Shown: positions 11,402-22,639 of the stretch, in pieces
Numbering within the stretch: position 1 is the first letter of the stretch
Layout: each line of letters starts with the position of its first letter
Assembly (NCBI RefSeq): GCF_964340395.1
Contig: NC_135552.1
Coordinates: 3,722,201-3,786,200, forward strand
Source of the DNA: Glandiceps talaboti
Lineage: Eukaryota; Hemichordata; Enteropneusta; Spengelidae
DNA length: 64,000 bases
Direction of reading: 5' to 3'
Notes under the pieces: generated by a model
The model's database searches: none
The model's input: the letters and a program-made list of their open reading frames with translations, nothing else
What the model was told of the DNA's origin: nothing
Program-made: the position numbers and the translations under genes

Positions 11402-11760
11402 TGGTTACAATAAATAATCCGAGACCAGCAGTTTGCACAGATCCTCAAACAACACTAGAGGAATGGAATGTGAATCGGTTGCTACAAAGAAGACCTGAAT
11501 ATTCTCAGGAAGATCCCAACAATAAATTTACAATAAATAATCTGAGACCAGCAGTGTGCACAGATCTTCAAACCACACAAGAGGAATGGAATGTGAGTCA
11601 ATTGCTACAAAGAAGACCTGAATATTCTCAGGAAGATCCCAACAAGTGCACAGATCCTCCATCAACAGAAGAAGAATGGAATGCAAACAGGTTTTTACAG
11701 GGTAACATGAACATGACTGTTGATGGTGGTAATGGAGATGACAGACGTACTTTCTCATAG
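11402..11760 (+). CDS. Candidate terminal exon with a 41-codon protein repeat
   Basis: A strong pyrimidine tract and CAG precede position 11402, and the frame stays open to TAG at 11758-11760. The product contains 2.5 internal repeats. TINNPRPAVCTDPQTTLEEW is repeated 123 bp later with a few changes. A third, shorter copy begins CTDPPSTEEEWNANRFLQ. The positions kept in the third copy (C-T-D-P, E-E-W-N, L-Q) read as selected protein residues, which favours coding. The frame needs one base from the previous exon, which the donor at 10994 does not supply directly. Joined to 10994, the reading frame would stop at 11415-11417. I do not recognise the family. Confidence 0.5.
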
Positions 11761-11769
11761 AGATATTAG

Positions 11770-12458
11770 CATTACTGGCTTGGTTGCCCTCTATTTATGT
11801 ACAGTAAGTATGAAATGTCATTCTTCTGAATGAGTCTACCACCAACTACCATGAAAAAAGTCAACATAGAAATAAAACTATGTTTTATTCATTGCATTTG
11901 TAGAAATCAAATTTTATCAGTTGTGTTTAACAAATGTGAGTTATAATGTAAATTCATGAATATATATCATTGTTTCTGTATTTTGACACCATTAGTGTTG
12001 GAGTTATTAAAGGTATTATAGAAAAAATGAAACACAAATTGATGGATATCAGTTTCATCACTTTCAGATAAGAAATTCACATTATATGTAGCTGCTCTAT
12101 TGGCTGTATTTGTTGTTGGCGTTGTGGGGGGGGGGGGACTTGGATCAGCGTAGATGGAAAGTAGGGCAGAGGTCATTCTTGTTGGCAATACAGACACTGT
12201 CAGTCATCATGTGATATGCATACACACCATTCACATCACATAACATGTTTTAATTAATGGTTTCTAAAACAATTTGTTTTTGGTAGGTGAACAGATAACC
12301 AATCCAACTGTGTGTGTTCCCATTCAGAGCTGATCTTGATGGGAAGAAATTGTGTTGCCATATTTAATTTGACTTGCTATGCTATAGAACCAGTTAACTA
12401 GATGCTGAGGAAAAGAAGTGACTGTACATATCATGATGATGCAAAGAACTTATCAGAT
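11770..12458. other. Probable 3' UTR and intergenic sequence
   Basis: AT-rich, with AATAAA-like signals near 11870 and a G13 run at about 12125-12137. No exon is recognised. Confidence 0.4.
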
Positions 12459-12920
12459 GATGTGCCACGTTAGCTCATTTGGTCAGATCACTCTGACAAT
12501 AATTCAGTGGACATATTGATTCCTACATGTACATTTTCATTCTCAATTCACATAAGGATGATGTACATAAGTTGATGTGCCACACATTAGCTCATTTGGT
12601 CAGATCACTCTGACTATAATTCAGTGGATGTATGTTTGATTCCTACATGTACATTTTCTTTCTTGATTCACATAAGGATGACGCAATGCACTTACGTTGA
12701 TGTGCCACACATTAGCTCAGTTGATCAGATCGCTCTGATTAATTCAGTGGATGTATGTTTGATTCCTACATGTACATTTTCTTTCTTGATTCACATAAGG
12801 ATGACGCACTTACGTTGATGTGCCACACATTACCTCAGTTGGTCAGATCACTCTGACTATAATTCAGTGGATGTATGTTTGATTCCTGTGTGTCACATTT
12901 TCTTTCTCAATTCACATCAC
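12459..12920 (+). repeat. Four tandem tRNA-like units of about 115-125 bp
   Basis: Units begin with GATGTGCCAC at 12459, 12574, 12699 and 12817. Each carries an A-box-like stretch (TTAGCTCAGTTGATCAGATC in the third copy). About 45 bp later comes a B-box-like stretch (GTTTGATTCC) within a weak T-arm-like stem. The spacing suits a tRNA-derived promoter. The tail of each unit (CTTTCTTGATTCACATAAGG) is not tRNA. This is probably a tRNA-derived SINE head amplified in tandem rather than functional tRNA genes, because acceptor and anticodon stems do not pair well. Confidence 0.6.
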
Positions 12921-13129
12921 AATGATCATTGATGCATGGAACCTGTGAATTGATGTGATGCTGCATTCAGGGGATTATAGGTTCAACTTCTACACTGTCT
13001 GACATTGTTTGAAATCTTGGTGTCTCCATGGATGTATAGCTGCCACCATGTCATATCATATGATCTATTATTACTGTAGTTTATATATTTACTAGTTTGT
13101 TTTTTTAGGACCAAATACTGATTGCAGAA

Positions 13130-13197
13130 AAGTTCCAATGAAGAAATGTAGTTTTCTTGATGGCTGCAATAAAGATTCTATTCTATTCTATTCTATC
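13130..13197 (+). repeat. LINE 3' end with ATTCT tail repeat
   Basis: GATGGCTGCAATAAAG followed by four ATTCT units is the typical 3' end of CR1/L2-type non-LTR retrotransposons, which finish in short tandem repeats instead of poly-A. Confidence 0.6.
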
Positions 13198-13297
13198 ATG
13201 TTGTCTTTTACGCTTTGGAAGAGAGAAAGAATTCACAACATACTGGATCATTATACTACTGAGAAACTTGTTCACCCTTATGCAAATTTAATGGCTC

Positions 13298-13378
13298 TTG
13301 CACAGCTTTCCTGCATAGCTGCAGTTTTCCCCACACAGCTTTCCTGCATAGCTGCACAGTTTTCCCCACACAGCTTTT
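13298..13378. repeat. Short tandem duplication of about 40 bp
   Basis: Two copies of a segment running CACAGCTTTCCTGCATAGCT then GCAGTTTTCCC (the second with an extra CA). It makes a coincidental open frame on each strand. Confidence 0.8.
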
Positions 13379-14144
13379 AGGCGGGAACCTAATAACTGTA
13401 AAAAAGGGGTTGTTTTCAACTGAAACTTGTTTCATTTTTGTCTCCTGGCACACATTAATACAAAAATTATATTGTCAAAAAAGTAAATAGATTAAAGAAG
13501 AGCTATGTGCTGATAACAATAAGATGGAAATCTTGTTATTTGTCTGATCTATACATACAAATTCAGGGATATATCAAAATTCCATTCATCAGCATACTTG
13601 CAGGTTCAAAATGTGTGTAAGTATGTTAAAGGGTCAACTTGCATATTACAATTTACACACCTAACACACAGAGCAGCTGATGACATCATGCACCCATGAG
13701 TTTATGTCATGTCGATTTATTTAACACACACAAAAAAGACAATTGGTACATGTCAACGGGAAATCATGATTGTGGTACAGGTAAATAGTTCATTATGTGT
13801 ACAATATTAGTAAATATGTCAGTCTCAAGTCATAATCATAATAACAAGCTTCTCACCATATTTAGCCATGTTTCTGATTAGAAAATAACCCAGTGTGCTC
13901 AATTTAAGAGCAAAATTATAGAAAGTTATGTCACACAGCACAGGAGAGGCACCGTCCAGCTCTGGTTACTGCCATCTTGAATTGTTTGTTTGTATGTTTA
14001 TACATTCACTACTTCAATAGCTGCACAGTTTGCTGCACAGTTGATATACCTGCACAGGTTTTGTACTGTGCTGAACTGTGTGGCTATCCACACAGTCACT
14101 GCACAGTACTTGCTGCACAACTTTTTAGTTGCACTCATACTAGT

Positions 14145-14870
14145 GCAGCTTTATTTAATTTCATAAAGGCATGCCTTCAAAACATCTCGATTAGATTACT
14201 GTAATGGTTTACTGTATGGTCTTCCCTTATATGAGATTTCACAAACTCCAAACTATTCAAACCTCAGTGACCCGACTTGTCACCAGAAAGAAAAACTGTG
14301 ACCATGTTGTAACGCCAATTCTTCATGATTTACACTACACTGGCTCCCTGTTCAGTAGCGAATTGAATTCAACAAAATTTTATGTATTATTTTTAAAGAT
14401 ATATTAAAATGGAATTGCACCATCTTATTTAAGTGAATTGCTGACAAGACGAGCCACTGGTCATTCCCTTCATTCTCAGTCCAATTGTAAGTCTTTCAAC
14501 AATACTATATGTATTACAGTAATCAAGCTTTTTCAATCTGTGCCCCTCATCTATGGAATACCTTGCCATCACAGATCCAAGCTGCTTAATCTTCATTCGA
14601 CAATTTTAAAAGCAGTGTTAAAACTTACCTTTTTACATCGTTTTATCATTAGACATAATTATTCTTCAACAATATGACTTCTTGATTTTTTTCTATGTTT
14701 TTGCATATTTTGACCTAAGATGAAGGGGAAACTTCTTGTTGAAAATTTTCTTTGGATGTGGTATTCACCAAGCAGTCTGCTAGTAGGGAAAGGATGTCTG
14801 TTTCTTAATTTTGTATGGTTTACTGTGATCTTTTGTGCTGGCATGTTATGCAATAAAGATGTATGATTGA
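14145..14870 (+). pseudogene. CR1/L2-type LINE relic, C-terminal end of the reverse-transcriptase ORF and 3' end
   Basis: Conceptual translation in shifting frames gives RLDYCNGLLYGLPLYEI, then L-HWLPV-RIEFKI, and then a WNTLPSQIQAA-like stretch with LKTYLFTSF. This order is the classic C-terminal tail following the reverse-transcriptase core of CR1/L2/Jockey-like LINEs. Stops and frameshifts are frequent, so the copy is dead. It ends near 14860 with GCAATAAAGATGTATGATTG, an L2-like 3' terminus. No endonuclease or RT core (FADD box) is in the window at this locus. Confidence 0.75.
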
Positions 14871-15297
14871 TTAACATTGTAAACTCCATATTTGTATTGA
14901 TGATAGACATGATATAGTGTTCCTCTAATTGTAACCATCCCCCCACCAGCAACAACCGCATCACCATGGCCAGAACAGTCAACATTATAACTTCATTGAA
15001 CTCATCACTGATTAAATTTAAATATATTTTTTTTCTATAAACTTTAGTTTGCAAATTTGTCATACTGCTAGGCTAGCTGTTCTTTGTTTTCTTACAAATC
15101 TTCCTGTGAATAGAAATTAGAATAGTACAGGAAACTCAAAAGTGCAAATGTCTTCTGCTTTCACTGCTTAGACTGACAGCGCACAAGGTATGGTACTTAC
15201 TAAAATCATGGATGTATTAAGAATTACATCCATGCCAAAACTACTGTTACATCCCAGTCCTCCCCCATATGATAATCTATTCTTCCCTGTCCAGGTA

Positions 15298-15397
15298 TGA
15301 GGTGAGATTAGTGCCAAAACACTTGTCTTAACATTATTTTTAGTTTACATTTTCATAATAATGTTAAGACAAGTGTTTTGGCACTAATCTCACCTCA
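15298..15397. mobile_element. 100-bp fold-back MITE (family T) with TA duplication
   Basis: Two 40-bp arms, starting TGAGGTGAGATTAGTGCC and ending GGCACTAATCTCACCTCA, are perfect reverse complements and flank a 20-bp loop. TA dinucleotides lie directly outside both ends (15296-15297 and 15398-15399), as expected for TA-targeting DNA transposons. The same arm sequence bounds the large fold-back complex at 34393-37066. Confidence 0.9.
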
Positions 15398-15794
15398 TAC
15401 TAATCTCACCATATATTTTTTTCACTCTGTTACATCTTTTTTTTATTCAAATGCAGGACGAAAATTGGTTAGAAGATACAAGAAAAACACATGTCGGCCT
15501 CACCATGGATCTAGTATTATCTCAATAATAGATCTATGGCTTTACATGGGGGTGGGGGTGGGGGTTATACCCCTCATAGATCACCATTCACCAGGAAGTA
15601 AAATCTCTAATTCACTATTCACCAGTATATCCAGATATCAATCCACGTTCACCACGAAATATTTATTCACCAGTAAATCTTGTTTAAATTCACCAATATC
15701 AAACACACAGTTTTGTCATAGTTTGACTAGCCTCGTACAGTGTATGGTGTACCGGGTTGGGAATGGAGACCAGAGACATGTACACATGAGTTAG

Positions 15795-16760
15795 GGACCT
15801 GTCAGTTTCTCCGGCCTGGGATGGATTTTTCTATCGGGCCGACAAAAACCCCAGAAAGGACTGACCCCTCGTCTGTAAAGTACGCCGTGACAGGGCGCCC
15901 TCACACATCGGTCAACCCCTCCCATAAGAGGTGAGATAAGGCACGACGTATCTTAATTACCATAGACAGTGGAGGTCTCCCTCCACTGTTTATGATCTTA
16001 CTGACCCCTATGGCTTATTTCTAAGACATAATGGCAACCCCACCCCCATATCATAATTTCACATGCCGGATATTTCATAGTGACTCAGAGAGTCTCGCAA
16101 ATACTTTTAGCACATCACGATTCACGACTACATAATAGATTTTTTAAAAAAGTTTACATGTAATATCATCTTGGCAGGTAAAAGGTGGGGGAAAAGCTTG
16201 GATGGCAATATGTATATCTCTCATGGGGGTTCTATGGGTCTCCTCCTATAAGCTCTTGAGGTTTTTGCCAATTTTATACTATTCAGATATTTTCGGCAAT
16301 GATGTTCAAGCTTTACAGCACATCATATAACTAGCAACTAAAAAGAGTTGAAATATCTAATTAAAAAAATAAAAAAATAAAAAAAGTTTAATAGCATCTT
16401 GAGGGTAAAAGGTGGGGTGGGGGTGGGGGTTGAGATCTTGAGACGGGATACGTCCACTTCTTATTGGGGAGAGTTTCTTTACTTTAAGAGGTTTTTAAAA
16501 AGACTTTTAAGCATTACTTTAAATTTCACAGCTGTAAAAGGCAGTGCCATCTAAAATTAGCAATCAATCCTTACGCATAGGGTTAAAGTGTTCAAGAAAA
16601 TTTTAATAACATCAGTAAAAGGTTGGTACATCTGATTGTTGGTTGAATGAATACCTCCCATTTGTCTGGTGGTGAATGAGACCTAGAGGTTTCCTCCTAG
16701 CAAATCTGGAGTTTTTTGGCTCGATCAGCCTGGCAATTTTTAAGTTTTCCATAGCCGTTC
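15795..16760. repeat. Dispersed repeat family C, copy 2
   Basis: Longest visible member. It carries GTCAGTTTCTCCGGCCTGGG, ATCGGGCCGACAAAAACC, GGTAAAAGGTGGGGGAAAAG, CAATATGTATATCTCTCATG, TTGAGACGGGATACGTCCAC and GTTGGTACATCTGATTGTTG in the same order as the copy at 31355-32470. Diverged and non-coding. Confidence 0.7.
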
Positions 16761-16779
16761 AGGTAATAACTTCAAATAA

Positions 16780-18180
16780 ACTCAAAAAGCTAAAGTTAAT
16801 GTAACTTTCGCATATCACATAAACATTGTAATATCTATAACATTAATTGGTATAGTGGCATTGCTATTGCAGATAGTATTGTCAGTTTGCTATGTTAGAG
16901 AACTTAGGTGCTTATAAATGTACGTACCTACACAGGTGACAGCTCACACTCACAGTCATTGTTGTGTCAGGCATGTATTTGACTGACATATGACTGGCGC
17001 CCTCAACCAGGGATCCGGGACCGAGCTACAAAAAAGCTAAGTACGCATGTACGTCCGATCAGACGACCACAATAAGAGTTAGTATGTCTTGAGGTACATC
17101 CTGTCTGAGACTCTCCTGGCCTTGACTACGACCACTTTTGAATAATTGGGTGTGAAAGTTGAGACTCATAGCCTTATGCCTATATCTGGACGAAGATATT
17201 ATCTGGATTGTACCTGAGTTTGTACCTAAACATGTTAACAGCTTAGTTGGGTAAGACAAAAACACAAAACTGGCGCTGCAAATTAAATGCAAGCGATTAC
17301 CGCGTTCGGGCCGACGTGATTTTTTCCACGTGGTCATTTGGACACTCAGACTACTCGCGTAATCGAGACTGAAGGGCGAAAGTTCAATTAATTTGTGAGT
17401 TTTTTTCTCCTAGGGTTTTCGCGTCCGTAGAAGATGGGTTTGCTCGTTATGTTTAGTTTTACGTGCACTCTTTGGATTTGTGGTTAAGCTATAACACTCC
17501 CACGCTGCACTGGTTGTGAAGTGTTACACTGAAAAATTCAGTAATTTTGGTAGCTTGGTTGTTGGACGACCGGAATTTCGTGCAAATTACAATTAATGTT
17601 GGCCCAAAGAATTTCCAATTAACTCCCCGCTTGTTTCGAACCAAAAGTCCCCGTCCAAACTAGTTTGTCCTTTTTTGAAAAATAAAATTACACGGACTTC
17701 ACTGAGCAGGTGCCGCCACCCATCTTTAAATTTCCCGCCCATGTGGCGTGCACAAAAAGCCACGTCACAGGTTGATTACAGAAGTTGTCGATCCTTGCTA
17801 CTACTCCAACTCGCCCAATTCACCCTGTCACCGGTTTAATTCAATTTGAAACTTTATTTATTGACATTTTCTGCAGTTGCAGCAAATTTCAAGTAATGTT
17901 GACAGTGCAAATTCAGAAGGTTTTCTTTGTTCAGGGCGAAACATTCTTTGAATAAAATTAGCACAGCGCTGAATAAATTAAATACTCGGTCCCCAGTTGA
18001 AGCTTTCAGTGGCATTTTTTTCTCATTCGCTTGCCCCAAATTCTTGATTATCCCAAGTTTACCAATTCCCTGATGAGTGAGGAATACGCACCTCACGAAA
18101 CAGTTCTGTAGGGTCTATAGCATATAATTTGGTTCAAATTTTCAAAACCTGTATATAATTCACTCTACTACCCGTATTGA
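16780..18180. other. Unassigned stretch, locally CpG-richer
   Basis: The part from about 16980 to 17850 is less AT-rich and holds more CG dinucleotides than its surroundings, as promoters or young insertions may. It contains minus-strand open frames of 92 codons (17059-17337) and 80 codons (17854-18096) that I do not recognise. At 17434 an ATG opens a short signal-peptide-like frame without a good donor. No gene is claimed. Confidence 0.3.
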
Positions 18181-18212
18181 GCACTTTTATGTGGTTTTAT
18201 CTACATCCAGTC

Positions 18213-18215
<3 letters not shown>

Positions 18216-18296
<81 letters not shown>
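18216..18296. repeat. (AT)n microsatellite
   Basis: About 80 bp of pure AT dinucleotide, self-complementary and likely to extrude as a cruciform. Confidence 0.97.
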
Positions 18297-18299
<3 letters not shown>

Positions 18300-18348
18300 A
18301 GTCATTGTTTTTTTTCAATGTTAATCTTTAATTTGTTTGTCCTTTCAG

Positions 18349-18459
18349 GTAAAAGGATATGGATGCACCTGGATGAAAATCAGTCAAGAAATTTCAAACA
18401 TCTTTCACACAAGTTACAACAGCCTGAAAGCAGATGAAGATTTGAGACAACCAAGATAA
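18349..18459 (+). CDS. Weak candidate terminal exon, unrecognised
   Basis: A long pyrimidine-rich tract ending CCTTTCAG is followed by a frame of 36 codons (VKGYGCTWMKISQEISNIFH onward) that stops at TAA 18457-18459. The acceptor is good, but the peptide has no recognisable family and no partner exon was found. A related stretch near 18850 (CAG, then a CACCTGGATGGGTGCATGC phrase) suggests the segment may belong to a repeat. Confidence 0.2.
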   Translation, partial: VKGYGCTWMKISQEISNIFHTSYNSLKADEDLRQPR

Positions 18460-18469
18460 GTTCTGCTAA

Positions 18470-20990
18470 TTGTTACATTTAGAATTTTCAACCATTAAAG
18501 CTTTGCACTTGTCAGATTGCTCATACAGACAAAATAGATTTAAGCGCACTAGATGTTAGAATTATATGATTGATAGGTACATGTAATGTTATCAACTATA
18601 GCTATGTCTTTACCATGACCTTCTGTTCAGGACAGATATTAGTAACTTTCAACTTTAAATGTGGAAATTGACAGCTTAAGTTGTAAAGTATTTTTCGAAT
18701 TCTCTTATATTAATTTGCTAAAAGCACATACAAAGCCAATGGAAGACAAGTTAATATGTCCTGCCTGCCAAATCTATAAAAACCAAAAAGACAATAGACA
18801 ATGTTTCATATTTGGAAATTGTTGATGTACATATGTAATTGTTATTCAGGTCGGTTTGCATTATGTAGCACCTGGATGGGTGCATGCAATAAAGAATCAA
18901 AGAAATTTCCACAAATGTGGCTGATTTACCTATCCTCTGTTATTTGTATATTGACTGATACTTTTTACCTTTCCCTGCAAAATCGAATTCCATTGAGAAC
19001 AAATGAGCATGCAATTGGCTAGAAAGACAGTGAAAAAATACAAATTTCACCAGTCATGTAGCATATTATTTTGAGTGTGTCAGATGTAAGTTAATGGCAT
19101 GAACATAGAGACTGATATACATTGGATGTAGGGCATTATTGGGGCAATACTTTGATAGTTGCCTTAGAAGACATATTGGAATAAGAAGACATATATGACC
19201 AACTCTTTCACACTGAATCATGCACAGCACTTCAAAAAACCTTCCACAACTTCACTAGTATGGTCAAACCCTTAGTTTTTATGGCACAGCCTGAATGACA
19301 ACATATATTATTTAATGCATGAGATATTGATCACATTGGGTAAACATTTTTTGATGCAAGTGTACAGAAGAACCAAACATCATGAAGTCAAGTAAGAAAA
19401 TGTAATACATTCTGTTTTATCAGTAAGTTCTGACACCCACAGGTTATATGAACACATCACCCTCTGGTTTGTATTGTAGGTTGATTGATGAGTTGGTTAC
19501 TTTGTCAGATTTGTCATCATTTGGTTGATTGGTTGGTTGGTTGGTTGGTTGGTCGGTCGGTCGGTCAGTCGTTGAGTTGGTTTGGTTGGTTGATATTTTT
19601 GTATCTAGGTTGGTTTGTTGTCTGCATTAGTTGGTTGTCTGTTGGTTAAGTTATAGTTGTTTGGTAAGTTGGTTGGTCCCCTGAGTTTGTTGGTTAGTTT
19701 GTTGTCAAGTTCATTTATTCGTTGGTTTTGTGGGTCACAAATATTGTTGTACGTCAATGGTGCATTGAATTGGATTAGAGGGTGCTGTGACTATGTACAC
19801 CATGGGTTGGTCAAAACTCACCGATAACACAGTATGTAGTTGCATTTTCCTTTTGGCCTCTGTGATGTGTGGTTCTTCTGTTCACTTCTACCAACTTCAA
19901 TGAAAAAAATATTTATTCAAGCCAATCAAAATCTGATGCCTTTAATATCCATATATATTGTCCATTAGGCCAGGCCATACAATTTAGGGGGTAACCATAC
20001 TGGTGAAGTTATAGAAGGGTTAAATGAATTGAAGTGCCTGATTCAGTGTGAAAAAGTTTGTCACATTGCCATCTCTTTCCAACATGTCATCAATGCCAAC
20101 TGTCAATGTATTGAAACAATAATGTCATATTTCCTATATACATCTGTCTCAATGATCATGGCATGAACTTTCATCTGACACACCCAAGTTAATATGCTCC
20201 ATGATCGGTGAAATTCATATTTATATCATTGTCCTTTTTTGCCAATTTCATGTTTATTTTTTGTCAATGCAATTAGATTTTACACTGAAAAGTGAAAGTA
20301 CTAGTCACAATGCAAAGGATGGAGTATGGATACATCTGCAATATTTGTAGCCATTTCTTTGTTTCATTTAGCAATGCAGCCATCCATGTGTTGCTCCATT
20401 TGAACTGAAGTGAGTACTTCATTAACTGCTTCCTGTTGATGATAATTTGTGTACTGTTCTGCAGACTATTGTTTTTTTATTTACAATCCACTGTGGTGTT
20501 TTTTGTTCATGAGTTGCAAAATGCTGTCTGCAAGGTGAGTTGTTTTCACTCTATCTAGCTTTGCAGTGTTCATCTTGTGTCAATCACCAGCTGGGCAGCA
20601 TGATATTTAGAAGATATTGGATGATCAATCGGTGACCATTCACAATATTAGATCTCTATTACTGTATGTTCATCAGTTATAAACTAATGTCCAAGACAGC
20701 ACCAGTCCTCAAATTAAAAATGCATTCAAAACACAAGGTCACCATTACTTTTATTTGTCATGCATCCTCAATGGCACACAGCTGCCAAAATTGGTCTCCA
20801 CAGCCCTTCTGCTGATGACATGTCCCTCTTTATTGAACACATTATTTTAGAATGTACATGGCTTGTTTTGTCTTAATTTTTGCATTCATTGATATGTAGG
20901 TGTTAATGATTTTTGAATTGTAGGCATGAACATACCCAACCAGAGCACCTCTAGTGTGAACTACATGCAGGAATACAATCATAGACTTGG
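18470..20990. other. Intergenic or intronic sequence with a (GGTT)n tract
   Basis: AT-rich. A GGTT/GGTC tetranucleotide microsatellite lies at about 19521-19575, with diverged GGTT-rich sequence on to 19740. CATTAGGCCAGGCC and similar phrases hint at old repeats, but no gene is visible. Confidence 0.5.
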
Positions 20991-20996
20991 GTCCAT

Positions 20997-21240
20997 CACC
21001 AAGAACATGTCAGTCCACAGCAGAGTAAATATTGTACAGAAGGAGGGAGAGGTCAAGACTACAATGTACCATTATATCACCAAGAACTCTTGTTGCAATC
21101 CACTACAAGGTGCAAATATTGTGCAAGAAGAGGAGGAAGTGACAAGTCAAGACTACCAGTTACATCGCCAAGAACACTCTTTGCAATCCACCGCAGTGTT
21201 AATATTGTACAGGAAGAGGAAGAAGTCCACTAGTTACTTT
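20997..21240. repeat. Three diverged tandem units of 81-88 bp
   Basis: Units start at CACCAAGAAC or CGCCAAGAAC (20997, 21078, 21166) and include AATATTGTACAG, a GGAGGGAGAGG-like purine stretch, and a CAAGACTAC phrase. A 115-codon frame (20926-21273) crosses them. The spacing is not constant modulo three, so the frame does not preserve one protein repeat. An acceptor-like TTGTAG sits at 20924 and GGTAAGA near 21261, so a spliced non-coding or small exon cannot be excluded. Confidence 0.6.
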
Positions 21241-22639
21241 CAGGGTTGGTCAGCTTGTCTTGGTAAGAATTAACAGTCTTTAACCTCTCCGGGAAGACTA
21301 TGTAGCCTTTGCACCAACAATGACATGTATTAAATGAGTGACCTAGAACATAGGGGTAGTCTTTGTAAGAACCAACAGCTGTAAAATGAAAAATTTATAT
21401 TTCATAATTATTGTTCATATTGTCAACTTTCATGTGAAGCATGTATTTATAATTTGTCAACAAATCCATACCCAATTCAGGATTGTTTTATTAAAACTTT
21501 AATACAGTATCATCAACAATAATTAGTAAACAATTACTAAATTCAGCCATTGAATGGATTATATAAACTGTTTCCAGTAAGTTCCGTCTAGTACATTGTA
21601 TAGCTGCCCCCCTCTCAAATAAGGCATTAAAAAAAAATTGTGTGGTTCTGATTACATTCAATTTTAAAATAGGTGGGGTAGGTAGATTTTTTATTTTTTT
21701 ATTATATTTTTTTCTTCATTTGTGAGTATCTAGTTCAGGTTTTCCAATGTTTTCATAATGGTCGTCGTGTTTATTTCTTCCTATCAGATGTACAGCAATT
21801 ACAGATTGGAAGAATAGCTTTATATTGTCTTTTTAAGTTGATGCCAGTTTCTGCACCCACTATTTCTCACGAGACTCCATGATTTTGTGATTTTATTATT
21901 TTTCTCAAATATGTATAAAAAAAATTAGGGTTGCCATGCAAAACTAGGCCATACTGGCTTGGAGATTGTGTAGGTTACCTGGCATATGACACAATAGGTC
22001 TTTAATAAGGAATCATTGATTGTAAATTCTGAGAAATTTTATAATTTGTGAAAATCACTGTTACTTAATTAGTGCCATCATGTTATATTCTAAAATTACT
22101 TCTAAAACAAATGCCTTCTCACTCATTTGATTATGGAGAATATTTGCTGAGCATTTGCATATAAAATATGAATTGCTAGTCATAATTATCAAGAATTTGA
22201 ATATCATTATTATCATTTCATTACAATTGAAGAATACCTAACCCATACAAATCTTCATTGTATTTATTTGGTAGACGCTGTTGTCCAGTCCCTTTGCGTA
22301 TGCTTTGGTCACCTCTAGCCTAGGCACCTAACACTAACTCTAACCATTAACCATACTAATAAATTTAACTATAACCCTAACCATATAAAGACTAACACAA
22401 ACCATTTTTGGGTGGTTGTTAAGCTTACGCAAAGAAAAAAAGCAACTTGGTCTACCATTTTCAATATAATGATGATTTTTGGGATATAATGATTGTTAAC
22501 ATACATTTTGTAACATGTTAATTTAATTGTACTCAAAGATTTGATATAGATTAGAATCACTATGGGTACCACTGCCAGAATATTTATACCACCTTTATGG
22601 GAGAGGGGGGGGGGGGGGTAGCTATACATATTTTATTGG

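Noticed and set aside
12459-12920. Functional tRNA genes
   Set aside because: A- and B-box-like motifs are present, but acceptor and anticodon stems do not form a convincing cloverleaf.
17434-17490. Signal-peptide-like start (MGLLVMFSFTCTLWICG)
   Set aside because: It stops after 17 codons, only a poor donor (GTTAAG) is nearby, and no downstream exon was found.
17059-18096. Minus-strand frames of 92 and 80 codons
   Set aside because: No recognisable domain, no splice context and no repeat support.
20926-21273. 115-codon frame with acceptor- and donor-like edges
   Set aside because: It crosses three diverged tandem units spaced 81 and 88 bp, so no protein repeat is kept. Reported only as a repeat.
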